Shown in pieces: positions 1 to 8,161 of a DNA stretch of 64,000 bases. Source of the stretch: Geminicoccus roseus DSM 18922. Lineage in GTDB: Bacteria > Pseudomonadota > Alphaproteobacteria > Geminicoccales > Geminicoccaceae. The DNA lies in NCBI RefSeq assembly GCF_000427665.1, contig NZ_KE386572.1, positions 3,124,196 to 3,188,195 on the forward strand, read 5' to 3'. How positions within the stretch are numbered: position 1 is the first letter of the stretch; every line of letters begins with the position of its first letter. The notes beneath the pieces were generated by a model. The model was not told where the DNA came from. It worked only from the letters and a program-made list of their open reading frames with translations, and did no database searches. The translations under genes were made by a program, and so were the position numbers.

Positions 1-735
1 AGTGAACAGCGGCGCCAGGGTGACGTCCTCGTTGGGCGAGAGCACGTAGTAGTACGGGACCTGGATGAATGCGCCCAGCGCCGTGCGCGAACCGAACTTC
101 GGGCGCAGGAAGCCGGACTTTCGCTTCACCGACGGATCGGGGTGACTGAACTTCGGCATGTACATGACCGGGATGCCGAACAGGTCGAAGGTCGCATCCT
201 CGTAGACCACCTCCTTGGCGGTCTGATCATGGGTCACCTTGCGGCTCTTGATCTGCCAGAGCGGCGAGCTTTCCGGGTCCTCGCACAAGGGGCAGGGGCT
301 GTAGACGGCGCGGTCGAGGACGGTCTGGTTGCCGCTCGAGCGCAGGGCGCGGCGCGCCGCCAGGCGGCTGTCGTCGGCGAGCAGCACGCCGACATCCTCG
401 ATGAAACCGGCGCGCAGGCTGTCGGAGAGCTCGACCTTGTCGCCGAACAGGGTCTCGCCGTCCTCGCCGACGATGACGACGTTGCCCTCCGCGATGACGA
501 TGTTGGTGTCGCGGTTCCAGGTGATCTTCTGGGCCAGCAGGGTGCGGCCCTCGCGGGTCAGCTCGACGTCCCCCTCGGCGATGATGAGGTTCTCCCGCTG
601 CTGGTAGTCCAGCCGGTCGGCGGTCAGCAGGACCTCGGGCTCCGGCTCCCCTTCCTGGGCCAGGGCGGGCATGGCGAGCGGGCAGAGAATGGTCGCGGCG
701 AGCACCATTCGCCGAAGACAACGGGCAAGACTCAT
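1..735 (-). CDS. lptD: LPS-assembly outer-membrane protein LptD, N-terminal part (gene continues beyond the left edge)
   Basis: LptD is the outer-membrane barrel that, with LptE, inserts lipopolysaccharide into the outer leaflet. The ATG is at 735 on the minus strand, and 245 codons are open to the window edge, so the C-terminal barrel is missing. The product begins with a basic, hydrophobic signal peptide ending in PALAQ near residue 27. The LptA-like periplasmic jelly-roll follows, with repeated short beta strands (for example LLTADRLDY and IIAEGDVEL). The start of the barrel region (PVMYMPKFSHPDPS, YYYVLSPNEDVT) is typical of LptD. A CPLC pair lies near residue 150; LptD proteins carry structural disulfides, but the role of this pair is inferred. 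It starts 7 bases after the lptG stop, so lptF-lptG-lptD looks like one operon for LPS export. Confidence 0.93.
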   Translation of the reverse strand, partial: MSLARCLRRMVLAATILCPLAMPALAQEGEPEPEVLLTADRLDYQQRENLIIAEGDVELTREGRTLLAQKITWNRDTNIVIAEGNVVIVGEDGETLFGDKVELSDSLRAGFIEDVGVLLADDSRLAARRALRSSGNQTVLDRAVYSPCPLCEDPESSPLWQIKSRKVTHDQTAKEVVYEDATFDLFGIPVMYMPKFSHPDPSVKRKSGFLRPKFGSRTALGAFIQVPYYYVLSPNEDVTLAPLFT

Positions 736-742
736 TCGACGC

Positions 743-1897
743 TCAACCGTCCTCGGTGTGGAACAGGAGGGCAAGTCCCAGGAGGATCGCCACGACCGCC
801 GGTGTCCAAGCGGCCAATTCCGCTGGTAGCCGACCGGACAGCCCCACCGCCAGCACGACATTGGCGAACACGAAGAAAACGAAGCCGGACGCGATGCCCA
901 TCCCGACGAACACCAGCGTGCCGCCGCGCCGGCCGAAGCGCAGCGAGAACACCGTGCCGATCAGCAGCATCGCCGCGAACATCAGCGGCGTGGCCAGGAG
1001 GTTCTGGTAGTGGACGACATGGCCACGGGTCGGCAGGCCGATCGAGCGCAGCGTGGCGATGTAGTCCGGCAGGGCCCAGAACGAGATGGTCTCGGGCAGA
1101 GCCAGGCCGCGATGGATTCGCTCAGGTGACAGGTTTGTCGGGATCCGCAGGACCTCATCCCGCCTCATCTGGCCCGACGGCTCGGCGGTGGCGGCATCCC
1201 TCAGGAGCCAGTAGCCCTTGGTCAGCTCGGCGCCCGGGGCGTCGATGCGGCCGGCATAGCCCCCGTTGGCGTCCAGCAGAAAGATCGTCACCTCGGAAAG
1301 GCCCATGGCCTGCTCGTCGGCGACCCCGCGCGCATGCACCACGATCGGAAGGTCGTTCCAGTTCTGGCGCAGCCACAGGCCGCCGCTGGCGACGTCCATC
1401 CGGTCGAGATCCCCGTCCTCCAGCATGTCGACCCGGGCCTCGTAGCGTGCGTACAGCGCGGCATTGACCGGGTTCAGCACGGTGACGGCGACGGTGCCCA
1501 GCACCAGGGCGATGCCCCAGACCGGCAGCAGGAGCTGCCAGATCGAGATGCCCGCCGCGCGCGCCGCCACCAGCTCGTTCGAGCGCGACAGCCGCCGGAA
1601 GGTCAGCATCGCCGCGAACAGCATGGTGAAGGGCAGAAGCTGCAGGGCCGTGGACGGCGCGTGCAGGAGCGCGAGCTCCACGACATCGCCCAGACCGCCG
1701 CTCTCCCGGGTGCCGGAGCGCCGCAGCTGCTCGATCGCATCGAACATCACGACCAGGAGAACCAGGCCGAGCGTGACCGCCAGGACCGACTGGATCAGGG
1801 CGCGGGCCTGGTAGCGCGCAAAGGTCCAGGAGAAGCCCCAGCGACGGCGGTCCCGCTGGCCCGCCCTGGGGCTGCCCGCAAACTCAAGCTCCCGCAC
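743..1897 (-). CDS. lptG: LPS export system permease LptG
   Basis: LptG is one of two inner-membrane permease subunits that, with LptF and the ATPase LptB, extract LPS from the inner membrane and feed it to the LptC/A/D bridge. The 384-residue product has the family layout: three N-terminal membrane segments, a large periplasmic beta-jellyroll domain (about residues 140-270) and three C-terminal segments. The motif RLSRSNELVAARAAGISIWQ in the first cytoplasmic loop corresponds to the coupling region that contacts LptB. The ATG used lies inside the last codons of lptF (14-base overlap), which supports translational coupling. The N-terminus is longer than in many homologues, so an internal start is possible. 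Confidence 0.93.
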   Translation of the reverse strand: MRELEFAGSPRAGQRDRRRWGFSWTFARYQARALIQSVLAVTLGLVLLVVMFDAIEQLRRSGTRESGGLGDVVELALLHAPSTALQLLPFTMLFAAMLTFRRLSRSNELVAARAAGISIWQLLLPVWGIALVLGTVAVTVLNPVNAALYARYEARVDMLEDGDLDRMDVASGGLWLRQNWNDLPIVVHARGVADEQAMGLSEVTIFLLDANGGYAGRIDAPGAELTKGYWLLRDAATAEPSGQMRRDEVLRIPTNLSPERIHRGLALPETISFWALPDYIATLRSIGLPTRGHVVHYQNLLATPLMFAAMLLIGTVFSLRFGRRGGTLVFVGMGIASGFVFFVFANVVLAVGLSGRLPAELAAWTPAVVAILLGLALLFHTEDG

Positions 1898-3029
1898 GTG
1901 CCACTCCCTGAGGTCCGCCAGGCAGGCTAGGCCTGCGACTGCGGCGCCGGCCGATCTGGCCGGTCAGCACCAGGATGGCAAGGACGGCGGGCACGATCTG
2001 CGCCAGATAGAAGAGCGGCAGAAAGGTGAGCGAGTTGATCGTGAAGCTGGTGGCCGCGAGCTGGACGAGTTGCTGGACGGTGGCGAGGGCGACCGCCAGG
2101 GCGATGCGCTTGCCGTGGCCACGCCGGTCCAGGTCCGCCGGCAGAAGGACGGCCAGCGCGATCAGCACGAGGACGATCGGCGCCAGGGGCGTGGTGAGCC
2201 GGTCATGGGCCGCCGAGATCAGGCGGGTGCGGTTCTTCTGGTCGTCGACATCATCGGCTGGCCAGAGCAGCTCGCTGAGGTAGCGCTCCTTGGGCTTGCG
2301 CCAGCGATAGGAGTCCTCGTCGTCGCTGAGCGTGGTCAGGTCGACGGTGTAGGCGTCGAAATGCAAGGCCGATACCCGCCCGTCCGGCGCGCGCTCCTGG
2401 CGGGTGCCCCGCTCCAGCACGAGGCGCGGCTCGTCGCCGACCGTGACCAGCACCCCCCGCTCGGCCGTGATGGTCGAGGCGGCATCCGGGTTGCGCGCGT
2501 CATCGACCAGCAGGCCGCTCAGCGATCCGTCGGGCTGGCGCTGCTCCACGTAGACGGTGACCCCTGGGGCCGGTGCATTGAACACGCCTTCCTGGAGCAG
2601 CACGAAGGTGTAGCTGTTGCGGATCTCGTGCTCGAGATCCTTGAACGCCCGCGCTCCCGCCGGCATCAGCACCATCGAGATCAGGTAGCAGACCAGGGTC
2701 ACGATTGCGGCCAGGTAGAGCGCCGGCTTGGCCAGATCCAGATCGGAGCGGCCGGAAGCCTTCAGCGCGATCAGCTCGCTGTCGTTCCACAGCCGGGCAT
2801 AGGTGAAGATCGTCGCCACCAGCAGGGCCAGCGGCAGGACCACCAGCAGCAGCGACGGGAACAGCAGCGCCGTCAGCCACAGGAAGGTGGTGGCAGGCAG
2901 GCCCTTGTTGACGATCAGGTCGAACAGCCGCAACGATTGCGACAGCCATACCGCTCCTGCCACGGCGATGACGGCCACCATGGTTGGCACGGCGAGTTGG
3001 GAGAGCAGGTAGCGCACATAGACAGGCAT
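1884..3029 (-). CDS. lptF: LPS export system permease LptF
   Basis: LptF is the partner of LptG in the LptB2FG ABC exporter. The 381-residue product begins with a membrane segment, has three N-terminal and three C-terminal transmembrane helices, and carries a central periplasmic domain at about residues 120-270. The cytoplasmic loop ARLWNDSELIALKASGRSD is the characteristic coupling-helix region. The gene is the first of the lptF-lptG-lptD run and is divergent from pepA across a 94-base gap that must hold both promoters. The divergent lptFG / pepA arrangement is common in Proteobacteria. Confidence 0.93.
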   Translation of the reverse strand: MPVYVRYLLSQLAVPTMVAVIAVAGAVWLSQSLRLFDLIVNKGLPATTFLWLTALLFPSLLLVVLPLALLVATIFTYARLWNDSELIALKASGRSDLDLAKPALYLAAIVTLVCYLISMVLMPAGARAFKDLEHEIRNSYTFVLLQEGVFNAPAPGVTVYVEQRQPDGSLSGLLVDDARNPDAASTITAERGVLVTVGDEPRLVLERGTRQERAPDGRVSALHFDAYTVDLTTLSDDEDSYRWRKPKERYLSELLWPADDVDDQKNRTRLISAAHDRLTTPLAPIVLVLIALAVLLPADLDRRGHGKRIALAVALATVQQLVQLAATSFTINSLTFLPLFYLAQIVPAVLAILVLTGQIGRRRSRRPSLPGGPQGVARAGA

Positions 3030-3123
3030 GGCGGCATCTTAGACGCCCACCTCGTCGCCGGTCGATGGTGCTCCCACATGAGCATGGGCTGGTGCTCTCT
3101 GTTTGATGCGAGGACTTCGATCG

Positions 3124-4620
3124 ATGGACGTGACCCTGGAGCGATCCGAGCTACCTGCCGCCGGACGGGTGGTGGTGCCGGTGGGCGTGAGCGGCGCGCT
3201 CGGGAAAATGGCCCAGGCGCTGGACACCCATTCCGGCGGCCTGATCCGCCGGGTGATCGACGATGCCGGACGGCGCTGGAAGCATGGCGCCATCCTGGAA
3301 CTGCCTTTTCCGGCGGGCACCGGCCTCGACCGAGTCTGGCTGCTGGGGATGGGCAAGGACGATCTGGACCGGCTGGAGATCGAGCAGCTGGGCGGCAGCC
3401 TGTGGGCGGCGCTGGCCCGGCTGGAGGGCGGAAGCGTTACGCTGGCGTCGCCGGAGGGCATCGAGCTGCCGGTGCCGGCCGACCAGGCGCAACTCGCGCT
3501 GGTGACCGGGTTGCGGCTGCGGTCCTGGCGCTTCGACAAGTACAAGAAGACCGACGAGGACGACCAGGCGGCTGGACCAAGCCGTCTCGCCGTCGCGGTC
3601 CTGGACGAGGTTTCGGCCCGCAAGGACCTGGCCGAGGCCGAGGCCGTGCTTGCCGGGGTGAACCACACGCGGGCGCTGGTCACCGAACCCGCCAATGTCC
3701 TTTATCCGGAAAGCTTTGCCGACGAGGCGCTCAAGCTCCGCTCGCTGGGTCTCGAGGTCGAGGTGCTGGACGAGAACGCCATGCGCGAACTCGGCATGGG
3801 CGCCATCCTGGGGGTGGCCCAGGGCAGCCGGCGGGCGCCGCGCCTGGTGGTGCTGCGCTGGAACGGCGGTGGCGGAGAGGACAGTCCGATCGCCTTTGTC
3901 GGCAAGGGCGTGTGCTTTGATACCGGCGGCATCTCGATCAAGCCGGCCGGCGGCATGGAGGACATGAAGTTCGACATGGGCGGTGCCGGCGCCGTGTTCG
4001 GGGCCATGGAGGCGCTGGCCCGGCGCAAGGCAAAGGTCGACGTGGTCGGCGTGCTGGGCCTGGTGGAGAACATGCCGGACGGCAACGCGCAGCGGCCGGG
4101 CGACGTGGTGCGGGCAATGTCCGGCACCACGATCGAGGTGATCAACACCGACGCCGAGGGCCGGCTCGTGCTGGCCGACGCGATCTGGTACACGCAGGAC
4201 CGCTTCAAGCCCAAGCTGATCGTCGACCTCGCGACCCTGACCGGGGCCGTGATCGTGGCGCTCGGCCATGAGCATGCCGGGCTGTTCAGCAACGACGAGG
4301 AACTGGCGGCCAGGCTGACCCGGGCTGGCGAGCAGGTGGGCGAGACGCTGTGGCGGCTGCCGCTCGGCAAGGCCTACGCCAAGCACATCAAGTCGGAGAT
4401 CGCCGACATCAAGAACACCGGCCGGGCCCGGCAGGCGGGCAGCACGGCAGGGGCGGTATTCATCGAGCAGTTCGTGGCCGGGGTGCCGTGGGCGCATCTG
4501 GACGTGGCCGGTACGGTCTGGAGCAGCCGCGACCTGCCGCTGTCGGGCAAGGGCGCCACGGGTTTCGGCGTGCGCCTGCTCGACGCGCTGGCCCGCTCCT
4601 ATGAGGACGAAGCGCACTGA
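3124..4620 (+). CDS. pepA: Leucyl (cytosol) aminopeptidase PepA, M17 family
   Basis: PepA is a hexameric di-metal aminopeptidase that removes N-terminal residues from peptides; in E. coli it also binds DNA. Metal and catalytic residues are visible: K261, D266 and K273 in VGKGVCFDTGGISIKP, the NTDAEGR signature with D343 and E345, and the GGISIKPAGGMEDMKFDM segment. The length, 498 residues, is normal. The chosen ATG has a GAGG element about 10 bases upstream; two earlier in-frame starts (TTG 3103, ATG 3106) lack this. The stop codon overlaps the presumed CTG start of holC, so the two genes are probably translationally coupled. Confidence 0.95.
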   Translation: MDVTLERSELPAAGRVVVPVGVSGALGKMAQALDTHSGGLIRRVIDDAGRRWKHGAILELPFPAGTGLDRVWLLGMGKDDLDRLEIEQLGGSLWAALARLEGGSVTLASPEGIELPVPADQAQLALVTGLRLRSWRFDKYKKTDEDDQAAGPSRLAVAVLDEVSARKDLAEAEAVLAGVNHTRALVTEPANVLYPESFADEALKLRSLGLEVEVLDENAMRELGMGAILGVAQGSRRAPRLVVLRWNGGGGEDSPIAFVGKGVCFDTGGISIKPAGGMEDMKFDMGGAGAVFGAMEALARRKAKVDVVGVLGLVENMPDGNAQRPGDVVRAMSGTTIEVINTDAEGRLVLADAIWYTQDRFKPKLIVDLATLTGAVIVALGHEHAGLFSNDEELAARLTRAGEQVGETLWRLPLGKAYAKHIKSEIADIKNTGRARQAGSTAGAVFIEQFVAGVPWAHLDVAGTVWSSRDLPLSGKGATGFGVRLLDALARSYEDEAH

Positions 4621-5075
4621 GCGAGATCGGCTTCTACCATCTGACCCGCTCCAGCCTGGAGGACGCGCTGCCGCGTCTCCTGGGCAAGGTGGTCCAGTCC
4701 CGGATGCGCGTCGTGCTGCGCGCCGCCTCGCGCGAGCGGGTCGACGCGCTGGACCGGCATCTGTGGGTCTACGAAGCAGATTCCTGGCTGCCGCACGGCA
4801 CCCGCGCCGACGGCAACCCGGCGATGCAGCCGATCTGGCTGACCGAGCAGGTCGAGAACCCCAACGAGGCGACGCTGCTCGTGTTGGTCGACCGCGCTTG
4901 CGACGACGACCTGGCGAGCTTTGCCCGGGTGCTCGACCTGTTCGACGGCGGCGATCCCGAGGCGGTGGAAGCGGCGCGGGAGCGCTGGCGCGCCCGGCGC
5001 GCGGCCGGGCACAAGCTGGTCTACTGGCGGCAGGACGAGCGGGGAGGCTGGGAGAAGGCCCGCGAGGAGGGTTGA
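4617..5075 (+). CDS. holC: DNA polymerase III chi subunit HolC, probable CTG start codon
   Basis: HolC links the clamp loader to single-stranded DNA-binding protein. The 152-residue product has the family N-terminus (SEIGFYHLTR), the AMQPIWLT region and the C-terminal KLVYWRQDERGGW element. The conserved N-terminus can only be included if translation starts at CTG 4617, because a TGA lies in frame at 4602-4604 and the next ATG (4689) would delete about 24 conserved residues. A GAGGA element at 4603-4607 sits 9 bases upstream of this CTG. The CTG overlaps the pepA stop (CTGA). The order pepA-holC-ndk is typical of alphaproteobacteria. The product call is secure; the start codon is inferred. 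Confidence 0.88.
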   Translation: MSEIGFYHLTRSSLEDALPRLLGKVVQSRMRVVLRAASRERVDALDRHLWVYEADSWLPHGTRADGNPAMQPIWLTEQVENPNEATLLVLVDRACDDDLASFARVLDLFDGGDPEAVEAARERWRARRAAGHKLVYWRQDERGGWEKAREEG

Positions 5076-5150
5076 GCCGGAGTGGCCAGGGAGCGGCCGT
5101 GCTGCTAAAGGCGCGGCCCGAACCCATCTCCGTATCGGATGAGATTTCCC

Positions 5151-5573
5151 ATGGCTCTCGAGCGCACCTTCTCCATCATCAAGCCCGACGCCACCCGCCG
5201 CAACCTGACCGGCGCCATCAACGCCGTCATCGAGAAGGGCGGCCTGCGCATCGTCGCCCAGAAGCGCATCCAGCTCTCCAAGGCGCAGGCCGAGGCGTTC
5301 TATGGCGTCCACAAGGAGCGCCCCTTCTTCAACTCGCTGGTCGAGTTCATGACCAGCGGCCCGGTCGTGGTGCAGGTCCTGGAAGGCGAGAATGCGGTCG
5401 CCCGCTACCGCGAGGTGATGGGCGCCACCAACCCGGCCAATGCCGAGGAAGGCACCATCCGCAAGCTGTTCGCCGAATCGATCGAGGCGAATTCGGCCCA
5501 TGGCTCCGACAGCCAGGAGAATGCCGCGATCGAGATCGCGTTCTTCTTCGCCGGCATTGAGATCGTCGGCTGA
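5151..5573 (+). CDS. ndk: Nucleoside diphosphate kinase Ndk
   Basis: Ndk transfers the gamma phosphate from ATP to nucleoside diphosphates through a phosphohistidine. The 140-residue product has the ATP-binding K11 (SIIKPDA), the [11 protein letters not shown] loop and the active-site histidine H117 within NSAHGSDS. This length is standard for bacterial Ndk. An upstream in-frame ATG at 5139 would add four residues (MRFP); 5151 gives the canonical [13 protein letters not shown] start. It follows holC after 75 bases that hold no gene. Confidence 0.97.
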   Translation: MALERTFSIIKPDATRRNLTGAINAVIEKGGLRIVAQKRIQLSKAQAEAFYGVHKERPFFNSLVEFMTSGPVVVQVLEGENAVARYREVMGATNPANAEEGTIRKLFAESIEANSAHGSDSQENAAIEIAFFFAGIEIVG

Positions 5574-5583
5574 TTTTCCAGAA

Positions 5584-5608
5584 GGGCGTCGCCGCTCAGG
5601 CGGCGCCC
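5584..5608. terminator. GC-rich hairpin between convergent ndk and MFS genes
   Basis: A 10-base-pair stem (GGGCGTCGCC with GGCGGCGCCC, one G-T pair, 5-base loop) lies 10 bases after the ndk stop, and the stop codon of the minus-strand MFS gene lies in its loop. There is no strong T tract on either side, so it is only a plausible bidirectional 3' end. Confidence 0.45.
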
Positions 5609-6822
5609 GACCTGCTGGCGGATCCCACCATGCGGGCCGCCCCGATGGACAGGATGGTCGCCAGCGCTGCCACGAGCAGCACCGTCTGGGGCTGGCCGCG
5701 ATCGAGCAGGAAGCCGACAAAGGTCGGCGCGAAGGTCGCCCCCAGATCCAGGCCAGAATAAGCGAAGCCGAACACCCGGCCGGCCGAGCCCGGCGGGGCC
5801 GCGGCCCGCACCATCAGGTCGCGCGACGGCATGGTCGCGCCGGCAAGACCGCCGGCCAGGGCGATCAGCGCCAGCAGGCCGGGCTCGTTCAGCGGCAGGA
5901 CCGCTACCCCCAGGATGCACAGCGCGCTGGCACCCAGGCCGCCGGCCAGAAGCCAGCCATGCTGCCCGGAGCGGTCGGCCAGCATTCCGCCGACGCCCGT
6001 GCCGATGGCGCTGCCGACGATGAAGGCGGTCACCGTGGTGGTGCCCACCAGGAGCGGCGTCCCATGGAGCTGCACCAAGATCGACGGGAGAAAGCTCTGC
6101 AGCGTGATCTGCGAGACCGACTGCAGGGCGAAGAACAGGAAGCAGCCGAGGATCGCCACGCCGAACAGGGTGCGCAGCAGGCCGGGCGCGCCGGTCTCCC
6201 GCGTCTCGTGCGCCATGTCGCGGGTGGTGGGGATGGTGATGTCGGGACGGGACCACACCAGGGCCACGGTGATGAGCAGACCCGGAAGCGTGGCGGCGAT
6301 CACCGCGGCCCGCCAGCCGAACGTGGCGGCGATCGCGGTGACGAACACCGGTGCCGCGGCCCAGCCGAGCGCCCCGCCGATCGTGTGAACGGAAAAGGCC
6401 CGTCCCATCCGGTGCGGACTGATCCGCCGGCCCAAAATGGCATAGTCGGCGGGATGGAACACGCTGTTGCCGATGCCGGCAAGCGCCGCCAGCGGCAGCA
6501 TGAGCGCCCAGTCCTGCACGAAGCCGACCAGACCGGTGGCGATGGCCAGCAGCACCAGCCCCGCGATCAGGATCCGGTGCGCGCCGAACCGGTCGACCAG
6601 GAAGCCGGCCGGGGCCTGGCTGAGCCCGGAGGCGGCGAAGAACACCGAGCTCAGCAGGCCAAGCTCGGCCCAGGACACGCCGAGGTCGTCCTTGAGGATC
6701 GGGAACAGCGGCGGGAGGATCAGGTGGTAGAAGTGCGAACCGAAATGCGCGACGCCGATCAGCCCGATCACTTTCAGATCGGACGGCGTTTTCGCGACCA
6801 TCGCCGAAGCCATTGCCGTCAT
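5596..6822 (-). CDS. Major facilitator superfamily transporter, Fsr-like
   Basis: This is a 408-residue, 12-helix MFS permease of the inner membrane. The N-terminal motif HFGSHFYHLILPPLFPILK and the loop DRFGAHRIL resemble drug or metabolite exporters of the fosmidomycin-resistance (Fsr) and related MFS groups; the substrate is unknown. The second half repeats the motif ADRSGQHGWLLAGG. ATG 6822 is preferred; ATGs at 6813 and 6801 are also possible, and the long extension back to 6906 is proline- and arginine-rich and probably not coding. No clear ribosome binding site was seen for any of these. A terminator-like hairpin upstream separates it from terC, so it likely has its own promoter. Confidence 0.8.
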   Translation of the reverse strand: MTAMASAMVAKTPSDLKVIGLIGVAHFGSHFYHLILPPLFPILKDDLGVSWAELGLLSSVFFAASGLSQAPAGFLVDRFGAHRILIAGLVLLAIATGLVGFVQDWALMLPLAALAGIGNSVFHPADYAILGRRISPHRMGRAFSVHTIGGALGWAAAPVFVTAIAATFGWRAAVIAATLPGLLITVALVWSRPDITIPTTRDMAHETRETGAPGLLRTLFGVAILGCFLFFALQSVSQITLQSFLPSILVQLHGTPLLVGTTTVTAFIVGSAIGTGVGGMLADRSGQHGWLLAGGLGASALCILGVAVLPLNEPGLLALIALAGGLAGATMPSRDLMVRAAAPPGSAGRVFGFAYSGLDLGATFAPTFVGFLLDRGQPQTVLLVAALATILSIGAARMVGSASRSGAA

Positions 6823-6875
6823 CACCGCTGGGACCCGGCTGGACCGCCCGCTTCCGGCCGCTCGGGTTCGTTCGT

Positions 6876-6920
6876 GTAAAACAGACGCGGACGAGGGGCG
6901 GCCCACGCGGCCACCCCTCG
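6876..6920 (-). terminator. Probable intrinsic terminator of terC
   Basis: On the minus strand a 12-base-pair stem (one G-U pair, 5-base loop, positions 6920-6892) is followed by a T-rich stretch (TGTTTTAC, about 6875-6883). It lies 48 bases past the terC stop codon. Confidence 0.6.
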
Positions 6921-6967
6921 CTCGAACGTCTTCCTTTAGATGGTCGGCGACGGTGCCGGAAGTGCGG

Positions 6968-7945
6968 TCAGACCGCGCCCTCCCGGCGGGTGCGCAGGAA
7001 CGAGTAGACCACGCCGCTCACCAGGATCGCGAAGGTGATGCCCAGCGAGATCGCCGGATCCATCTTGCCCCAGATCTGGGTATAAAAGATCTTGCCGCCG
7101 ATGAAGATGAGCACCAGGGCCAGGGCGTACTTGAGATAATGAAAGCGATGGATCATCGCGGCCAAGGCAAAATAAAGAGAGCGAAGGCCCAGAACAGCAA
7201 AGATGTTGCTGGTGTAGACGATGAAGGGGTCCTTGGTGATCGCGAAGATGGCTGGCACCGAATCCACCGCGAATACCAGATCGACGAACTCGACCAGCAC
7301 CAGCGCCATGAACAGCGGCGTGGCGTAGCGGACCATCTTGCCGGTCACCGGGTGGGGAGCGTGGATGAAGAAGTGGTTGCCGTCGACACGGTCGGTGACG
7401 CGGAACAGCCGCCGGGTGATCTTCAGCACGGGGTTGCTGGCGATGTCCGGCTCGCTGTCGACGGTCATCAGGAGCTTCACGCCGGTGAACAGCAGGAAAG
7501 CGCCGAACAGATACATCACCCAGTCGAACTCGTGGACCAGCGCGGCGCCCAGGAAGATCATCGTGCCGCGCATGACGATCACGCCGATGATGCCCCAGAA
7601 CAGTACCCGGTGCTGGTAGATCCGCGGGACGTGGAAATAGGTGAAGATCAGGGAGATGACGAAGACGTTGTCGAGGGAGAGGCTCCACTCGATCAGGTAG
7701 CCCGTGTAGAACTCCGCCGCAGCATTGCCGCCCATCTGCCAGAGAACATAGAGGCCGAACAGGCCGGCCAGACCCATATAGCCCAGGGAGAGCAGCATCG
7801 ACTCGCGCACGCCGATCTCGCGCTGCTTGCGGTGCAGAACGCCCAGGTCGAGCACGAGGATGGTGAGGACAATGCCCAGGAAGAGCAGCCACATCCAGGC
7901 AGGCTTGCCCATGACCGGAGCGAAAAGAAAAGAGGCGATATCCAT
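6968..7945 (-). CDS. TerC/Alx-family integral membrane protein (probable manganese exporter or metal-related)
   Basis: This polytopic inner-membrane protein belongs to the TerC/Alx family, some members of which export Mn(II) or metallate secreted proteins. The 325-residue product has about nine membrane segments and both internal-repeat motifs: EWSLSLDNVFV (D92, N93) in the first half and EFVDLVFAVDSVPA in the second, with acidic residues placed in the membrane. The ATG at 7945 gives a normal N-terminus; the further upstream extension runs through the leader structure and is not expected. The gene is monocistronic, with a terminator downstream. The 95 bases before the start fold into a possible yybP-ykoY-type leader, which would fit Mn-responsive control. 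Confidence 0.85.
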   Translation of the reverse strand: MDIASFLFAPVMGKPAWMWLLFLGIVLTILVLDLGVLHRKQREIGVRESMLLSLGYMGLAGLFGLYVLWQMGGNAAAEFYTGYLIEWSLSLDNVFVISLIFTYFHVPRIYQHRVLFWGIIGVIVMRGTMIFLGAALVHEFDWVMYLFGAFLLFTGVKLLMTVDSEPDIASNPVLKITRRLFRVTDRVDGNHFFIHAPHPVTGKMVRYATPLFMALVLVEFVDLVFAVDSVPAIFAITKDPFIVYTSNIFAVLGLRSLYFALAAMIHRFHYLKYALALVLIFIGGKIFYTQIWGKMDPAISLGITFAILVSGVVYSFLRTRREGAV

Positions 7946-7950
7946 GATGG

Positions 7951-8040
7951 TGTCCGTCTCAAGCGGCAGACTGCATGCCAATCTGCCAACGAGGCAGTCC
8001 GACATCGCAGCCGATTGACGGCTACCAGAGGGGCCCGGAC
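7951..8040 (-). promoter_or_regulatory. Candidate yybP-ykoY-like (Mn) leader RNA of terC
   Basis: Read on the minus strand, the terC leader begins with GTCCG and ends with CGGAC (P1). It encloses AGCCG-TCAAT-CGGCT (P2) and a GGACTGC/GCAGTCT helix (P3). GGTAGC precedes P2 and TTGAGAC precedes the closing strand; these resemble the GGAGUAGC and GCGAGACC junction elements of the manganese riboswitch. The GAGACGGA segment sits where a Shine-Dalgarno sequence for the ATG at 7945 should be, so folding could mask it. The 5' junction motif is not a full match, so this remains a candidate. Confidence 0.35.
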
Positions 8041-8161
8041 CCAATGTCGCGTGACTTGGGGCACAGGTCGGCGATCTTCAAGGCCTGGGCTGCAACGAAT
8101 GCTGGACGGTGCGGCGGGCTTTGTGCGTGGCTGCGGTCTATCGGGACGGGGAGGCGACGGC

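Noticed and set aside
142-721. Plus- and minus-strand frames over the left edge
   Set aside because: They are out-of-frame shadows of lptD, whose true frame from 735 has a signal peptide and LptD motifs and is open to the window edge.
6953-8161. Upstream extension of the methyltransferase frame across terC
   Set aside because: It lies antisense to terC, and the TTG at 8162 has an excellent ribosome binding site, so the extension is not coding.
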